From Sambucus nigra (Eukaryota > Streptophyta > Magnoliopsida > Dipsacales > Adoxaceae): 64,000 bases of DNA. Below are positions 11,443-23,129 of this stretch, piece by piece. How positions within the stretch are numbered: position 1 is the stretch's first letter; each line of letters opens with the position of its first letter. The position numbers and the translations under genes are program-made. The stretch is taken from positions 30,392,917 to 30,456,916 of the forward strand of contig OX422221.1 in NCBI GenBank assembly GCA_949130495.1. Reading direction: 5' to 3'. The notes under the pieces were generated by a model, which saw only the letters and a program-made list of their open reading frames with translations, ran no database searches and was not told the DNA's origin.

Positions 11443-12470
11443 ACCCTATAATACAAAAAACTTTAATGTTATCTTAGATATTCTAAACTTCGAGGAAATT
11501 TTGAAATTTTTTCCTGTTTTGATTTATGTTTTTAATTCTTATTTTTGATAGAAAATTTAAAAAATTAGGGAAACAAATTCATTTGACAGACATAAACCAT
11601 AAATTAGTTAGTAAATATTGAGCATAGAAAATTGAACAGATTATATTAATTTGAGCTAATTGAGAGGATCATATTATTGGATGCCCGATTATTTAAACAT
11701 GTTTATAGATATTCGACACTTGATGATCATCTAGTTATGAATGTTTATATACCTTTATTGAAGAGTTTCAAAGGAATGCATGAGCACTTGGTTTTAGTAA
11801 GAAGAGATTAAGTTAATGATCCATACAACAATGATGAATTTGTTCCAAGACGCAAGCTTTTGGTCAACTTCCCCAATCTAGAATACTTTTATATTCATGA
11901 TTTTCTGTGAGATGACTTTGTGGTGCAGGTCCTATCGTCCTTGTTAAAAGCATTCATTGAAGTCCGTCTCATCTATCCAAAGTCTAACGAATTTGATAAT
12001 CAGTTTTATCTCAAATCTTCATATTAGGATGCGTCTTTCTAGCTCTTCATAAGGATATCCAATTTATTTCATTTTAAAAAATAATCCATGAACTATATAT
12101 TTAATTTGCGATTTCTCACTTACGTGTTTATAAAATAGGTTTTTAGGAACTTTTATGTTGCTTACTACTGGTAATGTTTCTTTAACAAAATTTGGTACTC
12201 TAGATTAAAAAAATGGAGTGTTTTGGGATACTTTATAATTTTTTTTACATTTAATTAATCATCACTTTTATCCCGCTCAAATATATGGCTGAACATATCT
12301 TACTTAACATTTCATAATGGAATGGACTCTGCCTTGGAATGGACTCTTACATGGAATCACCAAAGGGATTTGCTCAACATATATTACTTGGCGTCACCCC
12401 GAAGTTATGAATCGGGTATTAAATCTCTCTCTCCAATCTTCTTAATTTTGATTCATAATATCTTTGATTT
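11443..12470. other. Flanking sequence with a weak gene-like remnant
   Basis: Mostly AT-rich. Around 11740-12030 one plus frame reads coherently (PNLEYFYIHDFL, then a stop, then VVQVLSSLLKAF) and loosely resembles the LRR/FBD part of plant F-box proteins. It has stops and no identifiable ends, and I cannot confirm the family. Confidence 0.25.
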
Positions 12471-12482
12471 CACTACACCAAA
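12471..12482 (+). repeat. Left TIR of the outer CACTA element
   Basis: CACTACACCAAA, complementary to 23319-23330. Confidence 0.9.
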
Positions 12483-12499
12483 TCTGTCGAATTATCTCG

Positions 12500-12720
12500 A
12501 TCATTGACCTTGACAAGTTGGACTTGTCAAGGTCAATGACCGTGATAATTTTGGGGGTGACAACTTTTCTTGTCAAGGACCTGGAACGGTCATTGACCAT
12601 GATAAGTTCGTTAGACTTGTCATGGTCCTTGACCTTGACAAGTTTTGTGATAGTTAAGGACCGTGACAAACTCTTGAAAATGTTTAAAAAATTGTCACGG
12701 TCAATGACCGTAACAATTTT
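12500..12720. repeat. Subterminal repeats, left end of the outer CACTA
   Basis: At least five direct and inverted copies of a motif near CACGGTCAATGACCGTG occur here, for example around 12505-12550, 12560-12610, 12615-12650 and 12690-12715. In En/Spm-type elements such repeats bind the TNPA product; that role is inferred from the family. Confidence 0.85.
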
Positions 12721-13024
12721 GGGTAGAATTGAAAAAAAATCTACTGGGCAGTTTGGCAACTTCCGCTGCCCAGCAATATATTTGTACATGTTATAGCAAC
12801 GTTTTACCTGTTGAAGCATCATATATACAAATAAAATAGATATAATGCAAATATACATTCAAAATAGAGACAATATGCATCACGAAATAAACCAAATATA
12901 ATTCAAATGTATCAACTTAAAACAATTCAATTCAAATAATGTCTTGGGTAAAGTTAAATCTAAGGAGGTGAGTAGGACACATGATATACGAATTGACACA
13001 CCCACTGATATACACCGTGACACA

Positions 13025-14089
13025 TTATTCATGCAACCACAATGGGGTGTTCTCCATCCCGAGTATAACATGCGTGATCAGCACCTTGGACTCGATCTCT
13101 TGAAGCTGACGTCCATAAACTAGTCGACCATGGATGATATTCGGGTCCCTCAACCCCCGCCCTATCCGCTGGCCATCAAATATGTCCAGTATAAACACGC
13201 TCGGCGTACCAAGTGTGGACATCGATTTGTCGAAGGGATCCAAATAGGAAAGTGGATCATCAAAGTCCACATGAGTCGCCGATGAAGCAGCAAGGTCCAC
13301 ATTCTCGTCATCTTTCACTCGACATCCTTCACCTTATCCTCCACCACCTTCTCCTTCCCTTTCCCCTTGCATTTTCCTCCCAATGAATGCTTCAGGAGTT
13401 AGAACATATCTTGGACCGTCACCTCCAAACAAGACAACTTCGCATCGTGCGAGTCCACCGTTCGAGCCAACCGGTGTCGCTCGTCTCTAATCTGATGATC
13501 CTGTATTTCCCATCTGCAAGCTCACCCCCTTGTCCTCCCCTTGCGATCAGAGCCAAGCACTTAGCTGAGTGCGTCTATGGACAAAGATGCCTTGTCGGCA
13601 TCAGATTACGACTCATGCACTTCCTTAAGCTTTGACTGAAACGACAAAAAGCACATGATTAGTAAAATAAGTAAATTAAAAAATTATAACATAATTAACA
13701 AAGTAAATTTTTGGATTACTTAAATCGTGGCAGCGACGCTCGGGGGCACCTCCTTGTCCATCCCATTCTTCGTCCGAAGAGCCCCATAAGTATCGAGCCT
13801 ATGTGGCCTACCCCTAGGGCCACTCCCTGCCCCCTAACATAAATAAAGTAAAATTAGTATCGGCCCCGCAATGTAAAATAATGCAGAATAATATATTTCA
13901 GTAGTTGTAGGAAAATTAAATCTTACCATCATCCTATGCTCCACCTCGGCGTAAGACGTCCATCCGGAGTAGTGCACGTTCGTATTTTTTTCTCGGTTTT
14001 CCCTCCCCGATTCGCGAGATGCTAATTGTCACTCCCCGATCTCATTGTAAATGAACTGTTACCATTTTTCCAATGAGATCGTCGCCTTC
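13025..14089 (-). pseudogene. TNPA-like gene of the outer CACTA, 3' part
   Basis: Continuation of the gene starting at 18743, cut off by the inner element. It contains the rest of exon 2 (14089 to about 13929), where the coding text YAEVEHRM precedes a GTAAGATTT donor, then short exons homologous to those of the inner copy, and a C-terminal part (13318-13025) with DDENVDLAASS and a Pro/Asp-rich segment. The inner copy has the same segment near 14975-14880. Similar two-gene CACTA elements carry a PF03004-like protein of this kind. Confidence 0.7.
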
Positions 14090-14109
14090 CACTACACCAA
14101 ATCTGCACT

Positions 14110-14405
14110 ATTATCAAGGTCATTAACCTTGACAAATTGGACTTGTTAAGGTCAATGACCGTGACAGTTCGGGGTGCGACAACTTTTTTTGTCACAGACT
14201 TATCACGATCATTGACAATGACATGTTCGTTAGAATTGTCACGGTCGTGTCACGGTCATGGCCTGTGATAAGTTTAGTCACGGTTATTTACCGTGACAAA
14301 GCCTTGACCCTTTTTAAAAAAATTGTCACGATCATTGACCATGATAAGTTCGTGACAACCATATTCGTCAAGGACTTGTGACGGTCAATGACTGTGACAA
14401 TTCTG
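14110..14405. repeat. Subterminal repeats, left end of the inner CACTA
   Basis: Array of degenerate CACGGTCAATGACCGTG copies in both orientations, for example near 14120-14170, 14195-14240, 14275-14300 and 14325-14400. It mirrors the outer array. Confidence 0.85.
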
Positions 14406-14688
14406 GGTAGAATTGAAAAAAAATATGCTGGGCAATATGGCCACTGCCACTTCCCAGCAGTATATTTGTACCTATTATAGCAACGTTGTACTGTTTAAAC
14501 ATCATATATCCAAACAAACTAAATATAATGAAAATATATATTCAAAATAGAAACAATATACATGACTATATAATCCAAATATAATTAAAATGTACCAACT
14601 TAAAAATAATGTCACTACATGTCTCGGGTAAATGTGAAGAGGTGAGTAGGCCACATGATATACGAATTGACACACCCACTAATATACA

Positions 14689-16295
14689 TCATGCCGCATT
14701 GTTTGCACAACCACAATAGGGAGTTGTCCTTCCCGGGTATCACATGCGTGACGAGCACTTTGGACTTGATCTCTTGAAGCGCACGTCCATGAACTATTCC
14801 ACCCTAGACGATATTCGGGTCCCTCAACCCTTGACCTATCCGCTGGCCATCAAATACGTCCAAACAATTGTCGACATCGGTCTGGGGAAGGGAGCTAAAT
14901 AAGGAAGTGGATCATCGAAGTACGCACGTGTCGGTGATGAAGCAGCGAGGTCCACATTCTCGTCATCCTGCACCTCGTTCTCCCGCACCTCCTCCTCCTC
15001 CTCCACTGCATTTTCCTTCTCTTTCCCCTTAAGATCTCCTCCCAACATATTCTTCATGAATGAGTAAATATCTTGGACCGTCGCCTCTAAACGGGATAGC
15101 TTCGCGTCATGTGAATCCACCGTTCGATCCAACCCGATGTCGCTCGTCTCCAATCCGATGATCCTAGATTTGGCCACCCACTAGCTCACCTCCCTTGTCC
15201 TCCCTTTGCGATCAGTGCCAAGCACTTGACTAAGTGCGTCTGTGGATAAAGAGGCCTTGTCGGCATCAGACTACGACTCATGCACTTCCTTAAGCTTTGC
15301 CTAAAATGACAAAAAGAAAATGATTAGTAAAATAAGTAAACTAAAAAATTATAACGTAATTAACAAAAATTAAACTGTCGAATTACTTACAATCGTGGCC
15401 GCGATGCTCGGGGACACCTCCTTGTCCTTACCCTTCTTCGTCCGAAAAACCACATAAGTATCGAGCCTATATGGCTTACCCCCTGGGCAACTCCCTACCC
15501 CCTGAATTAAAATAAAGTAAAATTAGTATAGGCCCCACAAAGTAAAATAATGAAGAATAATATATTTCTGTAGTTATAGAAAAATTAAATCTTACCTTCA
15601 TCCTATGCTCCACCTCGGCGTAAGACGTCTGGCCGGAGTAGTGCACATCCGTCTTTTTTTGCCCGGTTTTCCCTCCCCGATTGGCGAGATGCCAATTGTC
15701 AATCCTCGATCTCATTGTCAATGAAAATTTTCCATTGTACAAATGAGATCGGCTCCTTGGGCGAGACGGATCCACGCCATTGGTTAATGGACTCTCGTGT
15801 TTTTCCAAAGTACCGTGTCCGCATATTTTTCTTCCACGTCTTGTGTTGATTCCTCAACTGCTCCAAGACGGAATCGCGTAGCTTGGGATCCAAGTTGAAT
15901 TGTTCCTGTCCAACAAATACAATATTAGTTGCGAATAAATATAAATATAAATATAAATATAAAATGAAATTGACATCGAAATTGAAATTGAAATTAAAAT
16001 TTAAATTGAAATATTCATATAAATATAAATATATTACCTGTAGTGCCAACCAAACAACTAACTTGAGCTCATATGGCACCTCCTTACAACTCATAAACCT
16101 CGAGCCGATGACCGTATTTTGCAGCTCGAGGGATCTCGCTAATAGCTCCGATTTGTTCTCTATGGTAATCCCAAATTTTCCATTTTTGGGGAGCCTAGGG
16201 GCCGAGGAGCCCTCATCGCCTTCGCTACCACAGAGCCTAGACGACATCATCATAAACAGCATCATCATCTTCGCCTTAATACCTGAAGGAGACAT
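14689..16295 (-). pseudogene. TNPA-like gene of the inner CACTA
   Basis: A multi-exon gene can be read. Exon 1 (16295-16038) starts MSPSGIKAKM and ends WLALQ. Intron 1 is 16037-15906. Exon 2 (15905-15596) reads EQFNLDPKLRDSVLEQLR, then KTWKKNMRTRYFGKTRES, and ends YAEVEHRMK. Intron 2 is 15595-15502, exon 3 runs from 15501 to 15391, and intron 3 is 15390-15301. Exon 4 contains DSHDAKLSRLEATVQDIYSF, an acidic run of Glu, and a C-terminal Pro/Asp-rich part. All three introns are GT-AG and phase 0. The layout resembles plant En/Spm accessory proteins (PF03004-like), which bind subterminal repeats. Stops at the start of exon 4 (VHES-stop-SDADK) and before WVAKS, plus a frame change in exon 2, make it non-functional as read. 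Confidence 0.75.
15906..16037 (-). other. Intron 1 of the inner TNPA-like gene, with a TATAAA-type microsatellite
   Basis: The donor is CAG|GTAATAT and the acceptor TGGACAG|GAACAA. It holds a few TTTATA units (15937-15960 and 16015-16031). The matching intron of the outer copy has a much longer array. Confidence 0.75.
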
Positions 16296-16319
16296 TTGCT
16301 GTAAAAACTGTTACTAGTA

Positions 16320-17085
16320 CAGATAAAAAAATGTTATTAGTACACATAGACACACAACCCTACCCTACCCCCACCACACACACGCACACGTACACATACA
16401 ACCCCTCCCCCAACCACACCCCCTGCCCCCTTCCCCCACCACACACCACCACACACATATATATAGATACATACACACACATATACACATACACACATAA
16501 ATATGTCTAAATTAGTTGAAAACATCTAACGTGGAATAGATTTAAAGCATGGAATTATTATTAAATATATTATATATCAACAAAATAGATGTAAACCATG
16601 TAAAGAGTGGAATTATTAGTACACATAGACACACACCCCTACCCCACCCCCCATTCCTACCCCACCCCCACCACACACACGCACACGTACACGTACACCC
16701 CCCACCACCCCTCCCCCTTCCGTCCACCACACCCCCTACCCCCTACCCTACCACACACCACCACACAGATATATACACATATACACACACACATACATGC
16801 ACATATACACATACACACATAAATATGTCTAAATTAGCTAAAAACAGCTAACGTGGAATAGATGTAAAGCATGGAATTGTTATTATATATATGTTATATG
16901 CACGGAATAGATGTAAAGCATGTAAAGCATGGAATTATTAGTACACATAGACACACACCCATACCCCACCCCCTCCCCCTCCCCCCACCCCCACCACACA
17001 CACGCACACGTACACGTACACATACACCCCCACCCCCTCCCCCCCTCACCCCACCCCCACCACACACACGCACACGTACAATATT
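16320..17085. repeat. Tandem repeat of about 300 bp with C- and CA-rich cores
   Basis: About two and a half units lie here. Each contains a TTAGTACACATAGACACACA block, a C-rich stretch with CCACACACACGCACACGTAC, CA/TA microsatellite, and AAATATGTCTAAATTAG followed by AACGTGGAATAGAT. Units begin near 16330, 16610 and 16930. The array lies just upstream of the TNPA-like start at 16295, so it would be 5' non-coding sequence of that gene. Its long His/Pro/Thr ORFs are repeat artefacts. Confidence 0.85.
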
Positions 17086-17775
17086 ATATCAAACTTCTAG
17101 AAAGGATATATCAATCTTTAGTCCTTAAGGTTCATCTGACCTAAACTATAGATTGTGTCTCACTCATAACGAACCAAGTCTATTTAACTTGATAGAGTCA
17201 AACGTTTTGATACATGAGAGAGCCAATTTATATATAATACAAATGTTTACATTTTCAGTAAGACTTTTGCCAACATTTAGTGAACAATAATGGTTATTTC
17301 GCTTTTGTTTGTTAAATACTAATCTACTAAGAATTTGGAGACATCCACGATGAAAAAAATTTGTAGGAGAAAAATGCTACCAATTTAATGTTTTAATGGT
17401 GAAGGAATGTTCAAAATAACCTGCATTATTAAAAAATAAATATCTTTCTACAGAAAGAGTGCATTGATTTCTTTAACTCCAAGAATAAAAATTCTAGAAT
17501 CACTTAGAAATAACATCACAACGAATTATTTTTTTATCTTTAACCATAGTCAAAATATCATAATCTTCCCTTTGAAATTAAAATTAGACATAAATTAATG
17601 TAAATTAGCAACAACATATTAACATGTGAATTGTCTAATTCGAATGAAAATGAGTTAATCTTTACATACATAATCATCAATATTAATCTAAATTAGCTTA
17701 TACCCATACAAGGCTAATATTATATACATTATCATAAATGTTTTGCCTCTAATATAACAATCCCATATTTTCCAC
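17086..17775. other. AT-rich internal segment of the inner CACTA
   Basis: No open frame with a recognisable motif and no clear repeat were seen. Confidence 0.5.
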
Positions 17776-17795
17776 ATACTCACCCACCACATACA

Positions 17796-17849
<54 letters not shown>

Positions 17850-17940
17850 CACACACAAACATATATATAAATGGAAGAGAGAGAGAAAGAGAAATTAACC
17901 TGAAACTAGAGAGAGAGAGAGAGAGAGAGAGAGAGCAGCG
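17776..17940. repeat. CA/TA and GA microsatellites in the inner CACTA
   Basis: A CA run (about 17790-17836) passes into TA (17837-17850); a GA run lies at 17875-17935. The outer element has the same CA/TA then GA order at 22900-23060. Confidence 0.9.
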
Positions 17941-18034
17941 TAGAGAGAAAGATCAGCGTAGAGTGAGAGAGGGAGAATTGTAAAAAGGAGGGAACGCGGG
18001 GGGAGGGGGGGAGAGGGGAAAGGGTTTTTGCTGA

Positions 18035-18190
18035 AGATGTTTTCACGGTCGTGTCAAGGTCCTTGACCGTGACAATTTTTCATGGACTTGTCACGGTCAT
18101 GTCAAGGTCAATGATCGTGACTTAAAACGCGTGTTTTTTCTTACGATCAATGACCTTGACAAGGGTGGCCGGCTGAAAGGTGACAATTTT
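18035..18190. repeat. Subterminal repeats, right end of the inner CACTA
   Basis: Copies of the CACGGTCAATGACCGTG-type motif (18040-18085, 18085-18120, 18140-18165) precede the TIR at 18196-18207. Confidence 0.85.
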
Positions 18191-18207
18191 GTCATTTTGG
18201 TGTAGTG

Positions 18208-18743
18208 TTCGGCAGGATGGATTCATGCATTCGGATAACGGACTCTCGTGTCTTCCCAAAGTACCGGGTCCACATATTTTTCTTCCATGTCTTGTTTTGC
18301 TCCCTCAACTGCTCCAAGACGGAATCGCGTAGCTTTGGATCCAGGCTGAATTGTTCCTGTCCAGCAAATACAATGTTAGTTGTGAATAAATATAAATATA
18401 AAATGAAATATAAATATAAATATAAATATAAATATAAATATAAATATAAATATAAATATAAATATAAATATAAATATAAATATAAATATAAATACATTAC
18501 CTATAGTGCCACCCAAACAGCTAACTTGAGCCCATATGGAACCTCCTTCCATCTAATGTACCCCGGACCGATGATCGTCTTTACCAGCTCGAGGGATCTC
18601 GCTAATTGACCTGACTTGTTCTCGATGGCCATCCCCAATTTTCCATATTTAGGGAGCCTAGGGGCCGAGAATCCCTCGCCGCCTCCGCTACCACCGAGCC
18701 CAGACGACATCATCATCCTCGCCTTAATACCTGAAGGAGGCAT
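18208..18743 (-). pseudogene. TNPA-like gene of the outer CACTA, 5' part
   Basis: Exon 1 (18743-18502) starts MPPSGIKARMMMSSG and matches the inner copy, but its last codon is TAG where the inner copy has CAG. The intron (about 18501-18364) is GT-AG and holds a long TATAAA array. Exon 2 starts EQFSLDPKLRDSVLEQLR and is broken at 18208 by the inner element, then resumes at 14089. Gene remnants of two sibling elements are therefore interleaved. Confidence 0.75.
18387..18497. repeat. Expanded TATAAA-type microsatellite inside the outer TNPA intron
   Basis: A nearly pure hexamer run of about eighteen units. It explains the poly-Lys/Tyr and Leu/Tyr ORFs on either strand, which are not genes. Confidence 0.95.
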
Positions 18744-18839
18744 TTGCTGTAACAAAATTTTATTAGTACAAATCAAAATGAATTAGAAGAAGACATGGAA
18801 ATATGTACAATTAATACAAATAAAAATGAATTGTTACTG

Positions 18840-19165
18840 GTAAACATCCCCCCCATCCCTGCCCCCTCACCCTGCCCCACCCCCTTCCCCCACCACATAT
18901 ACACCCCCCACCACACACACGCACACTGTCCCATCCCCACCACACACACGCATACATAGCCCCACCCCCTCCACACCCCACACCCCCTTCCCCCAGCACA
19001 CACACATGCACACACACACACGCATGCACATACACACACGCACATATATGTACAAATCAAAATGAATTGTTACTACAAATATGTACAATTACTACACACA
19101 CACAATGCACACTACACATCCCCACCCCTAACCCCTACTGCCCACACACACGCACACTACACAAG
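18840..19165. repeat. C-rich and CA-rich repeats in the outer CACTA
   Basis: Equivalent to the 16320-17085 array: CCCCACC and CACACACGCACAC blocks interspersed with ACAAATCAAAATGAATTGTTACT copies. It lies between the TNP2 3' end and the TNPA-like start. Confidence 0.85.
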
Positions 19166-19218
19166 AATGAAAATGATAAAGTGCAAATGAATTAAAAGAA
19201 TTAAAAATGGATGTTTCG

Positions 19219-21675
19219 TTACAAATTGGAATATTTATTACAAATTGAAAAATTGTTTAAAATTCGGGTTATCATAAAAATGGATTGATATTCGGTAGGA
19301 GAAGCCAAGTCATCCACACTACTATTTAGACGCTTTGGCGTGTGTTGGACAATTGACCATGGCTCGTTGTTGATATACTCCGAGTAAAACACTTGGTTAA
19401 CCTTTTGAAATGTACAAATAAACGGCTCATCGCTCACGTGGTCGTTGCTCTTTAACTTGGACAAGTCAACCATGATCAAATTGGTCACAGGATCAACCTT
19501 ACAAGAATTTTTATCCTCAACTCTTACGTAGTCACAGTAAAATGAAACCTCTTTGAAGCTTATATAATCCAATTCAAATATATTTCGGATTACACCATAG
19601 TAAGTCATTTTAGCTTCAACGAGGTTTTAATCTTTTGCGCTCGCTCGAAAGAAAGCACGAGCCTTGTATGAAATGCTCGAGTTTTGTACATTTATACTTT
19701 CCTCGTACACTTTAGGGCCGAAAATGTAATCGTTCAATTGATACTTTTTTTACTCTTGTGCCACGAACAAGGGTCCTGTGGCTAGGCGAGCAAGCCTTGA
19801 TGTCACATCACCCATCTTTAAGAGCAGGAATATAGATAAATTAATTATACCAGTTGTAAAATTTGAGTGTAATGTAACGTTGTATAATGGCTATTTTCAT
19901 TATAACTACCTCTTATGTCAAACACAACCTAAATTCGTTGTCTGATTGTACCATTATTTTTCTTCTTTTATTGTTCTCACAGGCTTCATATTTTCAACAC
20001 ATTACAAAATTAATCATGTATAAAATAATCTAAAATAATGTTAAACATAATAATAATTGAAACTTACTTTTTCCATTCTTCGACAGCTTCATGTGTGTCA
20101 AATAGATAACGAGCTACTTGTTCATATTGCAAACTCGTTAATTTCACTCATTTTCCCATCACATGACCACCATCATTGACGAACTCATTAGTGTCATCAA
20201 TGCTGGTCGAGCCAGGCATATCTTCTCGAGTATATATTGATGACTCCACGGTGATGTATTCCTCTGCAATTGATCCTGCAATGTATCGTGTATTCTTGAC
20301 ATAATCTTTAAAAACTTTCATCAATCTTTCAAACGGATACATCCACCGAAATCTAATTGTACCACAAAGAAGTGCCTCATTGTATAGGTGTACCAACAAG
20401 TGAACACTTATGTCAAATAATGTTGGGGAAAAGTACTTCTCCAACACACAAATCGATTAGGACACCGCCAATTTTGCGCCCACTATTTGTTCTTCACTGA
20501 TTACCTTCTCACACAAGAGTGAGAAGGTAATACTAATTTCCATAATAGCCCTCCGCAAATCCTTGTGCTTGGAGAAGCTATGCTTAAAAAATAAAGGAAC
20601 CAATTACATGATCACATGCCAATCGTGGGACTTACACTTATGTAAATCATGCATAGCATAATTCACAATCCTTTGCAAGTTGGACGCAAAATTAGATGGG
20701 CCGTTCAAATTATATATGGTGTCTAAACGCACCTTCCTTTCCCCACTCATCAAAGTAAATGCACCAGGCTGAATTATTGTCCTTCCCCTACTATCTTCTT
20801 TCAACCATAGTTTTGGATTAAGTTTTAACGATTTAAGGTCTTTCGTGCATTTTCTCCATCCTTCGAAAGACTCCCCGCAAACCAAGTTCCCACAATATGT
20901 TCAACAAAGTTCTTCTATGCATGCATCACATCCAATACATGGCGCACTGGGTTATTCTTACAATAAGGCTAATCAAATAAAATTGACCACTTAGACCATG
21001 CCTTTCTTGTCTCAGGTTCATTCCCAGTTGGGGTCTTCTTATGCTTGACATTCTTAAATTTGGCATTCTTACATGTCATATTAGGGCCACATTCAGAAGA
21101 TTTACTTTCAATTTCGGAACTCGAAAGTTGTCTCGGTGGTACCCTATGTTCAACCTCGTCCAATAAAAAGTTGGAACCTTTCTCAAATCTGAAACTATGA
21201 GCCGGGGGTATAAATCTTCTATGGCAATGGTATACTTTTTTTTTGCTAATGGATATATGAAGAGATTTTGTCTCCTCTCCACAAATAAGACACCCCAAAT
21301 AACCATGTAGTACACAACCGAATAATGTCCCATAAGTTCGAAAATCACAAATTGCCCACATCAGCATAGCTTTCATCATAAAATCTTCTTTTCCAAAAGA
21401 GTCAAATGATTTCACAACCTCTTCCCACAACTCATTTAATTCTTCTACCAAAGCAGAACACGAACACTATCTTGCATACCAGATCTTATCAAATGTAGTT
21501 CAACCGTTTTCCACTCAAACACCTTACCATTCTTAAACCTAGCACACGAACATAGAAACTCTTCATCACTATGACATCATTTTGAATATTTCACAAATAA
21601 GTTAGCACCTCTACCAAACACATCCCCCATTCTATTTGTCTCACCCATCCACTCTTTGTATTTGGGATATCCCAT
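19219..21675 (-). pseudogene. TNP2-like CACTA transposase, internally deleted
   Basis: The N-terminus (21675 to about 21470) starts MGYPKYKEWMGE and carries the Transpos_assoc-type pattern FLCSCARFKNGKVFEWKTVELHLIR. It then runs directly into LVEELNELWEEVVKSFDS (21450), which lies deep inside the Transposase_21 (PF02992) domain, so several hundred residues are missing. The domain continues with AMLMWAICDFRTYGTLFG, CLICGEETKSL and CHRRFIPP. Next come HKCKSHDWHVIM (20640), DUF4218-like LEKYFSPTLFDISVHLLVHL and RWMYPFERLMK (20445-20290), and DUF4216-like YYGVIRNIFELDY (19605-19220). Stops and frameshifts are also present. The intact enzyme would excise and insert the element by binding its TIRs. 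Confidence 0.88.
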
Positions 21676-22640
21676 CACAACTACCACATCTAATCACATA
21701 TTAAAGGTAAACAAAACTTAGATTTATAGTATGTTTCATTTAACTATGTCTTATTTATATTCGATTTTTGAATTTCAAATTCAGATTCAATTCATAATAG
21801 AAATTTCTATTTCCTCTGTCTCCTCTAAATGGTGAGTGGTCCTATCCCATTCGAGACCGCATTTTTCTGTAATATACGTAACAGCTCATATACATTGTTA
21901 CGATTTGAGAAAAATTCGGCAGCATATCCCCATAGTTCTCCAAGTACACGACGTAGATTGGAAAGTGTGAGTGTTATTTCAATTGATCAATTGAAATAAG
22001 AGTCACACTTGTAAATCTAGTATGTACCCAGAGAACATTAGGATGCGACTGCAGAACTTCCTCCAAAAGTAACAACTTTAAGCCACTAAGAATATTATAC
22101 ATAAATTATGCAGTCCCAAGCTGTCCAAACGGGACAATTCGAGAGATCTCATTACAGGGGTAATGACTCTCGAACGGGTATAAGGGATATTGAATGCGTA
22201 CGCATAAGAACTAGAAGGCTAGTATATATGTGCACTATATGTAATTTCAAGTATTTTCATTTAATTATCATACTATATATATATATTGTTCGATATACAA
22301 AGTAATTTTAAAAAAAAGTTGAAAAATCCCACCACCATATGGACAATAATCAAGTGGTCATGCCACTTTTAAAATTAACCAACCCAACATCGATCCACTA
22401 TAATCTAATAGCAACGTCAACTACAAATGTGTATCCCGTACTCCTTCTAATTCATCTACTCAATTAATTATTTTCATCAATTAAACTAACAATTAAAGTA
22501 TATAATTATTAATTTACTAATTTACAATGAGGGGCAATCCTACTTTCATAATTAATCATATATTAATTTGCGAATTTACAATAAGGGGGAATCGTATATT
22601 AATTTACTAAAAAAAATAATATTCAATCAATTCGTTTACA
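21676..22640. other. Non-coding right part of the outer CACTA
   Basis: AT-rich sequence upstream of the TNP2 start; no motif recognised. Confidence 0.5.
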
Positions 22641-22941
22641 AGGGACACTACACACACATATACACACACGCACACATAGACACACACACACGGATCCCCC
22701 ACCCCTACTCCCCACCCACCCATCCTTGCCCGCTCGTCCCCCACCTTGCCCCACCCCCTTCCCCCACCACACACACACATAAACAACCCCACCCCCTCCC
22801 CAACCCCCACCACACACACATGAACACACACACTTGCCCACCCCCTTACCTCATCACCCCCCCCCAACCCCAACCCCCTCTCCCCACCCCCACACACAAC
22901 ACACACACACACACACACACACATACGCAAACACACATGCA

Positions 22942-22996
<55 letters not shown>

Positions 22997-23062
22997 GGAA
23001 GAGAGATAGAGAGAGAAACTAACCTGAAAGTAGAAAGAGAGAGAGGGAGAGCATCGTAGAGA
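22640..23062. repeat. C-rich/CA-rich stretch with CA/TA and GA microsatellites
   Basis: C-rich blocks with CCACACACACA (22680-22890), then CA (22898-22970), TA (22972-22996) and GA-rich runs to about 23062. Overlapping ORFs on both strands are low-complexity artefacts. Confidence 0.9.
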
Positions 23063-23129
23063 GAGAGAAAAAAGGAGGGAAGAAATCGGTGGGGGGAAAA
23101 ATAGGGGAAAGGGTTTTTTGCTGGGAAAT

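Larger units (their letters stand above)
14090..18207 (-). mobile_element. Inner CACTA element, same family, nested in the outer one
   Basis: The TIRs CACTACACCAAA at 14090-14101 and 18196-18207 are flanked by a perfect 3-bp duplication TTC (14087-14089 and 18208-18210). It is 4.1 kb long and carries only the TNPA-like gene on the minus strand, so it is a non-autonomous derivative lacking TNP2. Its terminal arrays, exons and introns match the outer copy closely. It sits inside exon 2 of the outer copy's TNPA-like gene. Confidence 0.95.

Noticed and set aside
16549..17144. Overlapping His/Pro/Thr-rich ORFs
   Set aside because: They translate CA and C-rich microsatellite in several frames at once, which marks repeats and not genes.
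18192..18609. Lys/Tyr and Leu/Tyr repeat proteins
   Set aside because: Produced by the TATAAA microsatellite inside an intron of the TNPA-like gene.
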